This document shows positions 26,501 to 36,468 of a stretch of 64,000 bases of DNA, piece after piece (position 1 is the first letter of the stretch; each line of letters begins with the position of its first letter). The translations under genes and the position numbers were made by a program. Source of the DNA: Urophycis tenuis (taxonomy: Eukaryota > Chordata > Actinopteri > Gadiformes > Phycidae); contig JAXIVH010000021.1 of assembly GCA_036785325.1 (NCBI GenBank), forward strand, positions 4,795,775 to 4,859,774. The letters run 5' to 3'. The notes beneath the pieces were generated by a model. It worked only from the letters and a program-made list of their open reading frames with translations. It had not been told where the DNA came from and ran no database searches.

Positions 26501-29499
26501 TTGTGGAAACAAGCCTGCAAAATAAAAAGCCAAAATTATTTTATGAATTTAATCATTAACCAACATTATGCAGCATAACTGGTAAAAATCATGCAGCTGT
26601 AACATTACTGAAGGATGTCAAAAGCTAGGATTTCAGATATCAATTTGGCACTGACCTTTTGACAGAATGATCTTATCTTAGCTTACAACAAAAATTATGT
26701 TTATTTTCACGTCCTGGCTTATTGAAAATACAAATACTGTATTCTTTAAATTTAAAACAACAGTAATGTAAACTACTATCTCAAATGACTCCATCGAAAT
26801 GTATTGACAACTGGAATAATTGAATACTTGAAATTAGATGTGAGTGTTGAAATTAGAGTGTTGAATTCACTAACTTTTTCCTTACACTTGTGAGTTTTGA
26901 AGAGGACTTTTACGAACTTATCCGGAAAGACGGAAGAGACGTCGACGCAGCGGTAGCCTTAGCAACAGCTAGTTGAAGCTATCAGAAAAGTGTTCTTTTA
27001 AATAAACTCCTGGTGTACTTACAAACTTTAAAATGCCTCGTTTTGTGAGTACAGACCATATATGTACTACTACAGAAGTTGGGTAACAATCCATGCATTA
27101 TTAGTAGAGTCATTGAGGAGATGTACACACTGTACCGGCACTCCAGTACGAAGTCTTTCGGCTGATAACCCTAAACTTGATAAATATTGACCATCGCTAA
27201 AAATGCATCCGAGGGGGTATTTAGCATAACTATTGGTGTAAATTACCTCAGGGTGAATTTCACTCCGAACCATCACTTTAAGGCTGGTTTATGCTTCTGC
27301 GTAGGGATTGCCTCGTGATTACGCAATGGCCACGCCATTGCTTGGACGAAGCCATGAGCCCGTGATACTTCAGCGTAGGGATTGCGTGGGGTTTGCGTCT
27401 CGAAATGCAATTCATTGCCACATGACCATTCTGGTCATTACATACGGATTACTAGCGAGTTAAAAAAAGTTTACAGAAAGGAAAAGCGATCTCCAGCCAA
27501 TGTAGTTCGCGGACCAATCACAGCCAAAGCCGCTGCGTTGGGGGTTGCGTCGCCTCGACGTGCGTCTAGGATTTTGGGAGGTGCACGTCGAGGATGTAAA
27601 GGGTCCGCAAAGGGTCCGCAGCCCCCCAGCGTCGCGTCGACGCGGAAGTATAAACGAAGCATTACTGTAGTCATTGAATAGAGCTGTACTGTTTTCTGCA
27701 CACTTTCACATTTGTTAAACCTTCATTTCATTTGTGAAAAAATAACAAAGGGGATGCGTTTGACTATTTTTGAAAAATGCATTTAAGTGAGGTTTTACTA
27801 TTTTTGTGTCAATATGATCACAACTGGATTGCTTTTATTTCAGAGGACAAATGAGTCCTGACTATCAGTCCCTCTATCTAAAAACTACAGAAAGTAAGAC
27901 AACATACATTACTGTCATTTTAATAACCACTGTCACTTTTCAATTTTGCACCTTATTCTGCATTTCTGCATTTCAACCTGCACCTTAATCGCTCATTTGC
28001 ACTTCTGGTTAGAACTCCAACTGTATTTCGTTGTCCCTGTACTTGTACTCTGCACAATGACAATAAAGTTGAATCTAATCTAATCTAATCTAATCTAATA
28101 GCAATATTTCTATTTCCTGGATTCCCCCTCCCCCTCATTTCTTAAACCAACACTCTTGTGACATAGGACAGGCATCCCACCTGATTGGCCAATGCTCATG
28201 ACACAATTTTGTGTAGAATGTCTGTGTAACTTTCCCCTCAGGAAAATCCTTTGATTTAACAACATTTGTTGAAATGATCATTGCACAAAAAATTTGTTGA
28301 TTTCCAACACATTCGTTTTTAGTGTGTAGATATGTCAGTGATATTTTGACATTTCTAAATATCATTGGCATTCATACTTATTACCACTCATGTAGGACAA
28401 ACCTGAAGTTCAAAATTGGAAGTATTGATATAGTACTTCACATGACAAATGTTTCATTTTAAGTACCCAAGGAAACTTAATCGAAAACTAAAGCTAGCTG
28501 TAGAGTTATGGCTGTTTTACTATCAATACATCAACTCAAAACAAAACACGTGGAAAGGTGTAATGTATTGAATATCAACTTGAATGATGTTGTGTAATGT
28601 CTTGAATAATTTCCTGTTAGAACGAGTAACACATTTCCATCTTTTCAATTTCATTGTTCAGGGAGAACAAGAACTTCAGACTGGTGTACTTATTCCAGGA
28701 AAAGTCATCGTCTGACTTTGCCATCCAGTTCACAAAGTGTCATCCCAGAATGCTTCAGTTTCTTGATGAAATGGAGGCCTGTGCCATCCAGCTGGACAGG
28801 ATGAAGATTGGCTCCCATATCTCCAGTGTTGTTGGGAGCTCAGTGGGAGCCGTTGGTGGGGTCCTGTCCATTGTTGGGCTGGCTCTAGCCCCATTTACAG
28901 CTGGGGTGTCGCTGGGTCTGACCTTGGGTGGGTTGGGTCTGGGAGTTACCAGTGGGGTAAACAGTGCAGTCACTGCAATAACTATGACATCTGTCAATAA
29001 AACCCAGCAGGAGAGAGCCGCTGAAGGCCTCAAGAGCTTCATGGAGGATGTGTTCAGTATTCAGAAGTGCCTGGATGAGGTGACCAACCAGAGGAAAGAG
29101 ACATTCAGAGAGGATTGTGGTCACGCTTTGGTGAATGGAGCCAGGGTAGTCCGTAGTATAGGTACAATTGGCAGAGGCATTGATGCCCTGGTTGATGGCC
29201 TTGACGACATAGGAACAGCAGCAATCAGAGGACCTGCTGCCCTCTCCAAGTCAATCAGGGCAGGTTTCATCACCCTCAATGCTCTTTTCCTTGGTTTGGA
29301 TATCTTTGTCATCTGCAAAGACAGCATCAGTTTGGCCAAAGGGGACAAAACCGAGCTCTCCCGATTCATCAGAGCCAGGGCGGCACTCTTGCGCTCAAAG
29401 CTCGATGCGTGGCAAGCAATGCATGAGTCCCTGAATCAGGGAATGCTAGAGTCAGAAAGGGGCCAATGTATCCTGGAGCAGTCGTTGAATCTATTGTAG
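17550..29499 (+). CDS. apolipoprotein-L-like gene, copy 1 (5' exon not identified)
   Basis: Member of the APOL family, lipid- and membrane-binding proteins with amphipathic helices. Exons 17550-18137 (588 nt), 18261-18380 (120 nt) and 28662-29499 (838 nt, TAG stop) have GT-AG borders and matching phases, about 515 residues. The first exon is a helical module (VEKLAVTSLHVFPGG, SAARLVCPLLLQFKRDAG). The last exon has the APOL signature, with LDRMKIGSHISS leading into a Gly/Ala-rich hydrophobic hairpin (VGLALAPFTAGVSLGL) and a C-terminal helical region. The upstream exon ends with 2 bases of a split codon and was not found, so the N-terminus is unknown. The last intron is 10.3 kb against 359 bp in copy 2; a transposon accounts for the excess. 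An AATAAA signal lies at 29765. The frame is intact. The family call rests on the hydrophobic signature; orthology to a named APOL is not claimed. Confidence 0.82.
19184..19560 (-). pseudogene. LINE-derived C-terminal fragment nested in the transposon
   Basis: Minus-strand open frame containing ILLELTVPWEDRMEEAFERK, IEVGCRGFAGQSLCRALK and ASRWLWIRRGDPW, a sequence type I recognise as the C-terminal end of teleost non-LTR retrotransposon polyproteins. Only this end is present. It is preceded by a short tandem repeat encoding CNELK units. Confidence 0.5.
19579..22073 (-). CDS. transposase-like gene with two N-terminal C2H2 fingers (one frame break)
   Basis: Uninterrupted 706-codon frame from ATG 22073 to TGA 19953, followed in another frame by 125 more codons ending at 19579. 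The second part looks like a continuation, so a 1-nt shift near the GAAAAAATGG run is likely. Residues 4-24 (CPKCKGQ...HLRHVH) and 38-60 (CSQDHCQRTYHSVHSYAKHLKRYH) are C2H2 fingers. The central part has TADNLGCHSLGGF, NKFCHFCVVD and DVMHNILEGVAPLEIKLML, the last resembling the conserved D-x-M-H of EnSpm/CACTA TNP2 proteins. Related proteins are common in fish and cnidarian gene sets as uncharacterised multi-copy loci. The role as DNA-binding transposase is inferred from its place between terminal inverted repeats. The ATG lies 11 bases downstream of the stop of the other gene, after a possible splice acceptor (TTAG). Confidence 0.65.
22085..25883 (-). pseudogene. second transposon gene, multi-exon, uncharacterised fish family, decayed
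   Basis: A chain of minus-strand exons from an ATG at 25883 (MASPRSLTTVLLDGREVFKK) to TAA at 22085. Readable exons are at about 25.57-25.88, 24.0-24.15, 23.8-23.9, 23.33-23.66 (HFYDPTSHTGFLEDKLRNIR ... GMDKTYSHRRYWI), 23.07-23.22 (IDREFEKMFPNKTDIFLRKW), 22.68-22.80 and 22.09-22.41 (TAAQYVIVAATDNVVI). This composition recalls a large family of teleost uncharacterised proteins sometimes annotated as SAMD3-like. An in-frame TGA after LRNIR and a TAA after EVFKKT indicate decay; the first looks like a CGA-to-TGA change. Function unknown. Confidence 0.55.
24500..25388. mobile_element. MITE with TAA target duplication (Harbinger-like)
   Basis: Termini GGCTGAATCTCAATTCTC and, at the right end in reverse complement, GGCCCAATCTCAATTCTC share about 37 alignable bases, including CTATCTTA and a CCCCTTCCCCTT tract. 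Flanking TAA occurs on both sides (24497-24499, 25389-25391). A 3-bp TAA duplication fits PIF/Harbinger. Length 889 bp, non-coding. One end of the same family sits at 15656-15683. Confidence 0.8.
27291..27661. mobile_element. 371-bp MITE with TTA target duplication (Harbinger-like)
   Basis: The left end AGGCTGGTTTATGCTTCTGC and right end (reverse complement TGCTTCGTTTATACTTCCGC) are imperfect inverted repeats flanked by TTA (27288-27290, 27662-27664). The ends resemble the AGCCTAGTTTATACTTCT family elsewhere in the window. Confidence 0.7.
27910..28101 (+). repeat. retroposon 3' end with AATCT-repeat tail, copy a
   Basis: Ends TCTGCACAATGACAATAAAG followed by five AATCT units. Copies in the opposite orientation occur at 45155-45420 and 55986-56135. 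Confidence 0.75.
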
Positions 29500-30007
29500 G
29501 AGACCACGGAAAAGGATCTGCAGTCTGATCCAACGTGGGTAAAACAAATGAGCTAAAGTTATCAGTTGAAAAGAAGATTTAAACTGATTAACTGTTTAAA
29601 CTGAATGTGGATGCTGATGTGTGGAACATTCCTAATATTGCAATAAGTGTAAAAATGCATTGATCAATTTGGCTTTACATTTAACCTTCCAATGGATGCA
29701 TACACAACGGAATTGTCTTGTATGAAATGTAATTTGTATGTATATTTGTATTTTGATGTTTATAAATAAATAATTGTACTTTGATTAACTGCACCACAAA
29801 GTGCTTTTACCTGCAATTAACATTGACATATTAGAGATAGTTGACGCCAATGTGATGATAAAGACCATAAAACATGTTTTCAGATTACATGTTGTAAACA
29901 ACAAACCATAAACATGTTTTTATTATACCCCAGTACCATGTCTGAGGAGGCAATCAATCTCTAGGATAGCCCCACTAAGGGTGTATAAAATATTTGTCAA
30001 TATGATA
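29500..30007. other. APOL-like copy 1 3' UTR and flank
   Basis: No gene. AATAAA at 29765-29770 is a plausible poly(A) signal for copy 1. Confidence 0.5.
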
Positions 30008-30545
30008 TAACAAAGTCAAAGTCAAAGTCAATGTCAAAGTACTTTATTTGCCATTTGTGCATAAACTAGTAGTCCAAGCACATAGGAACTATTGTGCAGG
30101 CCCTCTGAGTCAATAGATAAATAGAATTAAATAGAAAAAATAGGAAAAAGACAAAATACATTAAAAAGTGATAAAAATCAAAAATCAAAGAGATCAAAAG
30201 AATAAAAAAAAGTGGATCAAATGTTCTTTTTTGCCATCAGCCTCACTGTTGCTGGGAAGAAACTGTTAAAAAACCTTGCTTTTTTGGTAGGAATGCTGTC
30301 CGCTCTACTGTGTCTCAGTTTGTATGTGCAGTTCTTGTGTTTGAGCAGAGAGTTAGCTGGATGGAGTGGGTCTTTAACGATTCTCTCTGCTCTCCTCTGG
30401 CTGCGCTGTACATATATGGAGTCCATGGAGGGAAGTGCTGTGCCTATAATCCTCTCCGCAGTCTTGATTATTCGTTGCAAAGACTTCCTTTCAGCCTGAG
30501 TAACAGCATCAATAAGATGTACAAAGATGGTAAGTTTGTGTGATT
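30008..30545 (-). repeat. retroposon 3' end fragment
   Basis: Begins with CAAAGT repeats and TACTTTATTTGCCATTTGTG. It contains the GGGAAGAAACTGTT...GGTAGGAATGCTGTCC type of sequence common at teleost LINE/SINE 3' ends. No coding capacity recognised. Confidence 0.5.
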
Positions 30546-30733
30546 GCTGTAAAATCAGCCAAATACCTAAACAATACCCATGTGACTCTACCTCCCACTT
30601 GAGGGTCTGGACCTGGATTCATTATCATCACCTCTCTTTTTTTGTTGTTAGTTCTTGGCTATTTGTAACGTGTTATCATTAGATCACAGGATTTCAGTCA
30701 CTAGTCTTTTTTGTCACGGAAGTTGCATCTGCG

Positions 30734-31326
30734 TGTTATGCCCCAGTCTAGGGGTGCCTAGAGCATAACTTGAAAAGGCCCCATCTTCCCCAAGTCCCAA
30801 CCACAACAGATTTTAGATAAGAAAAAAATAAGGATTTATTCATACCACTCATAGATCACATAAGTATAACTAAAGTATCAGCTTCAGGGTGGCCCAAGGC
30901 CAAAACAACAACCAAACAAATCTACCTGGAAAATAAATCACTATTCTCAGAGCAAACAAACGACAATGGATTTACCTCCCTACTAACAAAACAAGAGAAA
31001 ACATGCTCAACTGAAATGGTGGTCCACCCCTACTATGCAAACTAGAACAATTTCCCACCTAAAACAAAGAATTCCCCAAAAGGACATGTGGCTGGTTGGG
31101 AGAGGAGGAGGATGAGGATGGCTGGCTACCCCCAATGGTGGCCATCTTGGCTCCTTATATTCTTGGGTTTCCTGCTGCAGCCAATCGCCATCAAGGGCCT
31201 GAAATCCCTCGACCAATCCTCCTCCGGGGATGGCACATCCCTATTTACATATAGGATTGGGAAGGAAAAATCAAAAACGACACACAAAACAGAGCAGACG
31301 GCTAAACTATGACCACAGTCATAACA
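30734..31326. repeat. possible solo LTR or TIR element upstream of APOL-like copy 2
   Basis: Starts TGTTATGCCCC and ends CATAACA, the TG...CA form of an LTR with short inverted ends, 593 bp. No target duplication was found, so the call is tentative. It ends 50 bp before the APOL-like copy 2 exon. Confidence 0.3.
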
Positions 31327-32994
31327 CCCCCACACCCAATAATTAAATACAATGTCTACATTGTTCTCTTTTCCAGAGAAAAAGCAGCTGAGGCATTACA
31401 GCATTATGTCTCAGATACACTGGATTGCATTGACACATTGAACAAGTTCTGTAACTCAAAATGGATGCCTCAAATGGTAGCAGAATTGAACAAGATGAGG
31501 CACATCCAAAAAAGGGCAAACCAAGAGGACCTTAGTATTGGCCATGTATTAAATTCTACAAATAAAGGTAAAGCAACGGCTGAATACTTGGGTTGCATGC
31601 TGAATTGTGGAAATATGCTTCAGCACGGGGTGCTGGAGAAAGAGCTGTCCACTGTGTTGGAGAACACTGTTGAAGGAATAGAGAAGCTTACCAACTTCCT
31701 GGATGCTGTGGAGAAGCTTGCCGTAACTTCTCTGCATGTGTTCACGGGTGGAGAAATGGTTGTGAAGCTGTCTCTGGGAATCAGCCTCGAAAGCGTTGAG
31801 GACATAATCTCTGCTGCACGGCTGGTCTGCCCTCTGCTCCTGCAGTTTAAGAGAGATGCTGGGGTCTTCTTCCACCCAAGTCTCCACAATGTGGCCATCT
31901 TTGTAGCCGAGTTGGAAAAATACATTTGCACCACTGAGAGGATCTGTACGCTAATAAACCAAAGGTAGGCTGTCTTGAAGCAATGACTTCAAGACATGTA
32001 TTCATCTATTAACACCTCACATACACAAAGTATGATATTGTATAATTAGACCGAATGCCATGTAATTCGCAGCTCTCCACCTGGCTTTGAGAACAGCCTT
32101 GTTGAACCACCGGTTATAGAGATTTTGGAAGATCCAACGGAGGATGTTTTGAAATCCATAATTCATCACATCAACCAGCTTGTTTCTATCAGGTAAGCAC
32201 CACTTACACAGGACCTGGAGGTGGTAGTTCCAGTCATTGTGTTCATTAAGCCCAATATGATAATGTGTGACAAAACAACACATTTTAGGAGATAGTCAAT
32301 AGTTGGTAATAGGCCAACACTACTTTCAGGACGATGTGAAATGGCCTTCAGATTGACAAGAAAAACTAGCCAGCTGTGTTTGCCTGTTGTAGTCTCAGAC
32401 CAATAGTGCAAACATTTTGGATGCAAAATAATTGTAATTCTTCATCAATGTATAAACTTAACAAACATAACAAACATCATTATAAAGAGGGCTATGTTTA
32501 ACCGTAGAGTAAATCATACATTTTCATTCACCTCTCATCCCCTCTGTCCAGGAAGGAGAAGAAATTTCGAATGCTGTACATATTCCAGAGAAATCCAATT
32601 TCTGGTGACCAGTTCTGTGAGCACCATCCCAGAATGCTTCAGTTTCTTGATGACATCGAGGACAGTGCCTTCCAGCTGGACAGGTTGAAGATGGGCCCCC
32701 AGATCTCCAGTATTAGTGGTATTGGTGCAGTCCTGTTCATTGTTGGTCTGGCTCTAGTCCCTTTTACAGCTGGGTTGTCTCTGGGTCTGATCCTGGGTGG
32801 GTTGGGGCTAGGACTTGCCTGTAGTGTAAACAGAGCAGTCTCCCAGTTCATCAGAGCCAGGGCTAAACTGTTGCGCTCAGAGCTCAATGTATGGCGAAAC
32901 ATGCATGAATCACTGCATTATGGGATGCTAGAATTGGAAAAGGGCCAAGGTATCCTGAGGGGTTCATTGATTGAGCTATTAAAGGATGGAAAAG

Positions 32995-33096
32995 CAAAAT
33001 CAGGTGCAAATGTCCAAAATACTAAATCAGGTGCAAATGTCCAAAATGCTAAATCAGGTGCAAATATCCAAAATGCTAAATCAGGTGCAAATGTCC
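32995..33096 (+). repeat. 27-bp coding tandem repeat, left part
   Basis: Units of AAATCAGGTGCAAATGTCC plus AAAATGCT, encoding KSGANVQNA, about 3.7 copies. The array resumes at 36469-36537, right of the LINE, with about 2.5 more copies. Confidence 0.9.
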
Positions 33097-36000
33097 ATCC
33101 ATCCATCCATCCATCCATATCCTCCGCTTATCCGGGGTCGGGTCGCGGGGGCAGCAGCCTGAGGAGAGAAGCCCAAACTTCCCTCTCCCCAGCCACTTCG
33201 TCCAGCTCTTCCGGGGGGATCCCGAGGCGTTCCCAGGCCAGCCAAGAGACATAGTCCCTCCAGCGTGTCCTGGGTCTTCCCCGGGGCCTCCTCCCGGAGG
33301 GACGTGCCCGGAACACCTCCCCAGGGAGGCGTCCAGGAGGCATCCTCACTAGATGCCCGAGCCACCGCAACTGGCTCCTCTCGATGCGGAGGAGCAGCGG
33401 TTCTACTCTGAGCCCCTCCCAGATGACCGAGCTTCTCACCCTATCTCTAAGGGAGAGCCCGGACACCCTGCGGAGGAAACTCATTTCGGCCGCTTGTATT
33501 CGCGATCTCGTTCTTTCGGTCACTACCCACAGCTCGTGACCATAGGTGAGGGTAGGAACGTAGATTGACCGGTAAATCGAGAGCTTCGCCTTTAGGCTCA
33601 GCTCCTTCTTCACCATGACGGACCGGTGCAGAGCCCGCATCACTGCCGACGCCGCACCGATCCGTCGGTCAATCTCCCGCTCCATCCTCCCCTCACTCGT
33701 GAACAAGACCCCGAGATACTTGAACTCCTCCACTTGAGGCAGAATCTCCTCCCCGACCCGGAGAGTGCACTCCACCCTTTTCCGGCCGAGAACCATGGCC
33801 TCGGATTTGGAGGTGCTGATCCTCATCCCAGCCGCTTCACATTCGGCTGCGAACCGCTCCAGTGAGAGCTGCAGGTCACGGCCCGATGAAGCCATCAGGA
33901 CAAGATCATCTGCGAAAAGCAGTGACGCAATCCTGAGGCCACCGAACCGTAACCCCTCAACGCCCTGGCTGCGCCTAGAAATTCTGTCCATAAAAGTTGT
34001 GAACAGAATCGGTGACAAAGGGCAGCCCTGGCGGAGGCCAACCCCCACCGGAAACAGGCTCGACTTACTGCCGGCAATGCGGACCAAGCTCTGGCACCGG
34101 GAGTACAGGGACCCGATGGCCCGTAACAGCGGGCCCGGTACCCCATACTCCCGGAGCACCCCCCACAGGGCTCCCCGAGGGACACGGTCGAACGCCTTCT
34201 CCAAGTCCACAAAGCACATGTAGACTGGTTGGGCGAACTCCCATGCACCCTCGAGCACCGCGCCAAGGGTATAGAGCTGGTCCACAGTTCCACGGCCGGG
34301 ACGAAAACCACATTGCTCCTCCTGAATCCGAGGTTCGACTATCCTACGGACCCTCCTCTCCAGGACCCCCGAATAGACCTTACCGGGGAGGCTGAGGAGT
34401 GTGATCCCCCTGTAGTTGGAGCACACCTTCCGGTCCCCCTTTTTGAAGAGGGGAACCACCACCCCGGTCTGCCAATCCAGAGGCACTGCCCCCGATGTCC
34501 ACGCGATGCTGCAGAGACGTGTCAACCAAGACAGCCCCACAGCATCCAGGGCCTCTAGGAACTCGGGGTGGATCTCGTCCACCCCCGGGGCCTTGCCACC
34601 GAGGAGCTTTTTAACCACCTCGGCGATCTCGGCCCCGGAGATAGGAGAGTCCCCCCCCGAGTCCCCAGACCCTGCTTCCTCAGTGGAAGGCGTGTTGGTG
34701 GGGTTGAGGAGGTCTTCGAAGTATTCCCCCCACCGATTCACAACGTCCCGAGTCGAGGTCAGCAGCGCCCCGTCTCTCCCATACACGGTGTTGACAGAGC
34801 ACTGCTTCCCCCTCCTGAGACGCCGGATGGTGGTCCAGAACCTCCTCGAAGCCGTTCGGAAGTCCTTCTCCATGGCCTCACCAAACTCCTCCCACACCCG
34901 AGTTTTTGCCTCCGCAACCGCCGAAGCCGCGCCCCGCTTGGCCCGCCGGTACCCATCAGCTGCCTCAGGAGTCCCACGGGCCAAAAAGGCCCGGTAGGAC
35001 TTCTTCTTCAGCTTGACGGCATCCCTTACCACTGGGGTCCACCAGCGGGTTCGGGGGTTGCCGCCGCGACAGGCACCGACGACCTTACGGCCACAGCTCC
35101 GGTCGGCCGCTTCAACAATGGAGGCACGGAACAAGGTCCACTCGGACTCTATGTCCCCCGCCTCCCCCGGGACATGGTTGAAGCTCTCCCGGAGGTGGGA
35201 GTTGAAGCTCGTTCTGACAGGAGATTCAGCCAGACGTTCCCAGAAGACCCTCACAGTACGTTTGGGTCTGCCAGGTCTGACCGGCATCTTCCCCCGCCAT
35301 CGGAGCCAACTCGCCACCAGGTGGTGATCAGTTGACAGCTCCGCCCCTCTCTTCACCCCAGTGTCCAAGACATGCGGCCGCAAGTCCGATGATACAACTA
35401 CAAAGTCGATCATCGAACTGCGGCCTAGGGTGTCCTGGTACCAAGTGCACATGTGGACACCCTTATGCTTGAACATGGTGTTCGTTATGGACAATCCATG
35501 ACGAGCACAGAAGTCCAACAACAAAACACCATTCGGGTTCGAATCAGGGGGGCCGTTCCTCCCAATCACGCCCCTCCAGGTCTCACTGTCATTGCCCACA
35601 TGGGCGTTGAAGTCCCCCAGCAGAACAAGGGAGTCCCCAGAAGGAGCGCTTTCCAACACCCCCCCTAAGGACTCAAGAAAGGGTGGGTACTCTGAACTGC
35701 CGTTCGGTGCATAAGCACAAACGACAGTCAGGACCCGTCCCCCCACCCGAAGGCGGAGGGAGGCTACCCTCTCGTCTACCGGGGTGAACCCCAACGTACA
35801 GGCACCAAGCCGGGGGGAGATAAGCATTCCCACCCCCGCTCGGCGCCTCTCCCCAGGGGCAACTCCAGAGTGGAAAAGAGTCCAACCCCTCTGAAGGACG
35901 CTGGTTCCAGAGCCCAAACTGTGTGTCGAGGTGAGCCCGACTATGTCCAGCCGGTACCTCTCAGCCTCGCACACCAGCTCCGGCTCCTTCCCCGCCAGAG

Positions 36001-36468
36001 AGGTGACGTTCCACGTCCCCAGAGCTAGCTTCTGCAGCTGAGGGTCGGACCGCCCAGGTCCCCGCCTCCTGCTGCCGCCCAGCTCACATCGCACCCGACC
36101 CCTTTGGCCCCTCCCACGGGTGGTGAACCCAAGGGAAGAGGGTCCCGCGTCGTTCCTTCGGGCTGTGCCCGACCGGGCCCCGCGGGCGTAGACCCGGCCA
36201 CCAGGCGCTCGCCAACGGGCCCTTCCCCCAGGCCTAGCTCCAGGGGGGGGGCCCCGGTGACCCACGTCCGGGCAAGGGAAACTCCGTACCAAAGTTATTT
36301 TTCATCATTGGGGTCTTTGAGCCACTCTTCGTCTGGACCCTCGCCTAGGACCTGTTTGCCTTGGGTGACCCTACCAGGGGCATGAAGCCCCCGACAATAT
36401 AGCCCCCAGGGTCATTGGGACACGCAAACCCCTCCACCACGTTAAGGTGGCAGCTCATGGAGGGGTGC
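33095..36468 (-). mobile_element. RTE-type LINE (possibly Rex3-like), antisense in APOL-like copy 2
   Basis: The 3' end (left side) finishes in GGATAAGCGGAGGATATGG and a run of ATGG units, a tetranucleotide tail typical of fish RTE/Rex3-like elements. The right junction is within the tandem-repeat array at about 36468. The element is about 3.37 kb. No clean target duplication can be read because the target is itself repetitive. Confidence 0.85.
33128..36292 (-). CDS. LINE polyprotein: AP-endonuclease plus reverse transcriptase
   Basis: One uninterrupted frame of about 1,054 codons. From N to C: a basic Gly/Pro/Arg-rich leader; an APE-type endonuclease (LGTWNVTSLAG, LLGDFNAHVGND, SMIDFVVVSSDLR, STDHHLVASW); a reverse transcriptase with NYRGITLLS, GFRPGRGTVDQ, CFVDLEKAFDRVP, GLRQGCPLSP and the catalytic FADDLVLM; then thumb and C-terminal sequence (HELWVVTERTRSRIQA, QLRWLGHLVRMP) ending PRPDPG. 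There is no in-frame ATG before the endonuclease domain: the frame opens after stops near 36300 with a TTG. The true start is therefore uncertain, or lost by a frameshift in the C-rich leader. The enzymatic domains look intact. Confidence 0.85.
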   Translation of the reverse strand: MVRSFPCPDVGHRGPPPGARPGGRARWRAPGGRVYARGARSGTARRNDAGPSSLGFTTRGRGQRGRVRCELGGSRRRGPGRSDPQLQKLALGTWNVTSLAGKEPELVCEAERYRLDIVGLTSTHSLGSGTSVLQRGWTLFHSGVAPGERRRAGVGMLISPRLGACTLGFTPVDERVASLRLRVGGRVLTVVCAYAPNGSSEYPPFLESLGGVLESAPSGDSLVLLGDFNAHVGNDSETWRGVIGRNGPPDSNPNGVLLLDFCARHGLSITNTMFKHKGVHMCTWYQDTLGRSSMIDFVVVSSDLRPHVLDTGVKRGAELSTDHHLVASWLRWRGKMPVRPGRPKRTVRVFWERLAESPVRTSFNSHLRESFNHVPGEAGDIESEWTLFRASIVEAADRSCGRKVVGACRGGNPRTRWWTPVVRDAVKLKKKSYRAFLARGTPEAADGYRRAKRGAASAVAEAKTRVWEEFGEAMEKDFRTASRRFWTTIRRLRRGKQCSVNTVYGRDGALLTSTRDVVNRWGEYFEDLLNPTNTPSTEEAGSGDSGGDSPISGAEIAEVVKKLLGGKAPGVDEIHPEFLEALDAVGLSWLTRLCSIAWTSGAVPLDWQTGVVVPLFKKGDRKVCSNYRGITLLSLPGKVYSGVLERRVRRIVEPRIQEEQCGFRPGRGTVDQLYTLGAVLEGAWEFAQPVYMCFVDLEKAFDRVPRGALWGVLREYGVPGPLLRAIGSLYSRCQSLVRIAGSKSSLFPVGVGLRQGCPLSPILFTTFMDRISRRSQGVEGLRFGGLRIASLLFADDLVLMASSGRDLQLSLERFAAECEAAGMRISTSKSEAMVLGRKRVECTLRVGEEILPQVEEFKYLGVLFTSEGRMEREIDRRIGAASAVMRALHRSVMVKKELSLKAKLSIYRSIYVPTLTYGHELWVVTERTRSRIQAAEMSFLRRVSGLSLRDRVRSSVIWEGLRVEPLLLRIERSQLRWLGHLVRMPPGRLPGEVFRARPSGRRPRGRPRTRWRDYVSWLAWERLGIPPEELDEVAGEREVWASLLRLLPPRPDPG

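Larger units (their letters stand above)
18753..28331 (-). mobile_element. 9.6-kb two-gene DNA transposon in the APOL-like copy 1 intron
   Basis: Perfect 32-bp terminal inverted repeats, beginning ATCTACACACTAAAAACGAA, lie at 18753-18784 and 28300-28331. The subterminal left end is rich in AACACA/TGTGTT motifs. Between them are two minus-strand genes: a zinc-finger/transposase-like gene and a multi-exon gene upstream of it. CACTA appears inside the terminus, and the transposase-like protein has a DVMHNILEG motif, so an EnSpm/CACTA relationship is possible but unproven. No clear target duplication was found; a TA dinucleotide would fit if the element starts at CACAC. Younger repeats are nested inside (19.1-19.5, 24.5-25.4, 27.3-27.7 and 27.9-28.1 kb). 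Confidence 0.8.

Noticed and set aside
32995..33096. CRISPR-like regular repeats
   Set aside because: The 27-bp units are back-to-back without spacers, are in frame with an APOL-like gene and lie in a vertebrate genome.
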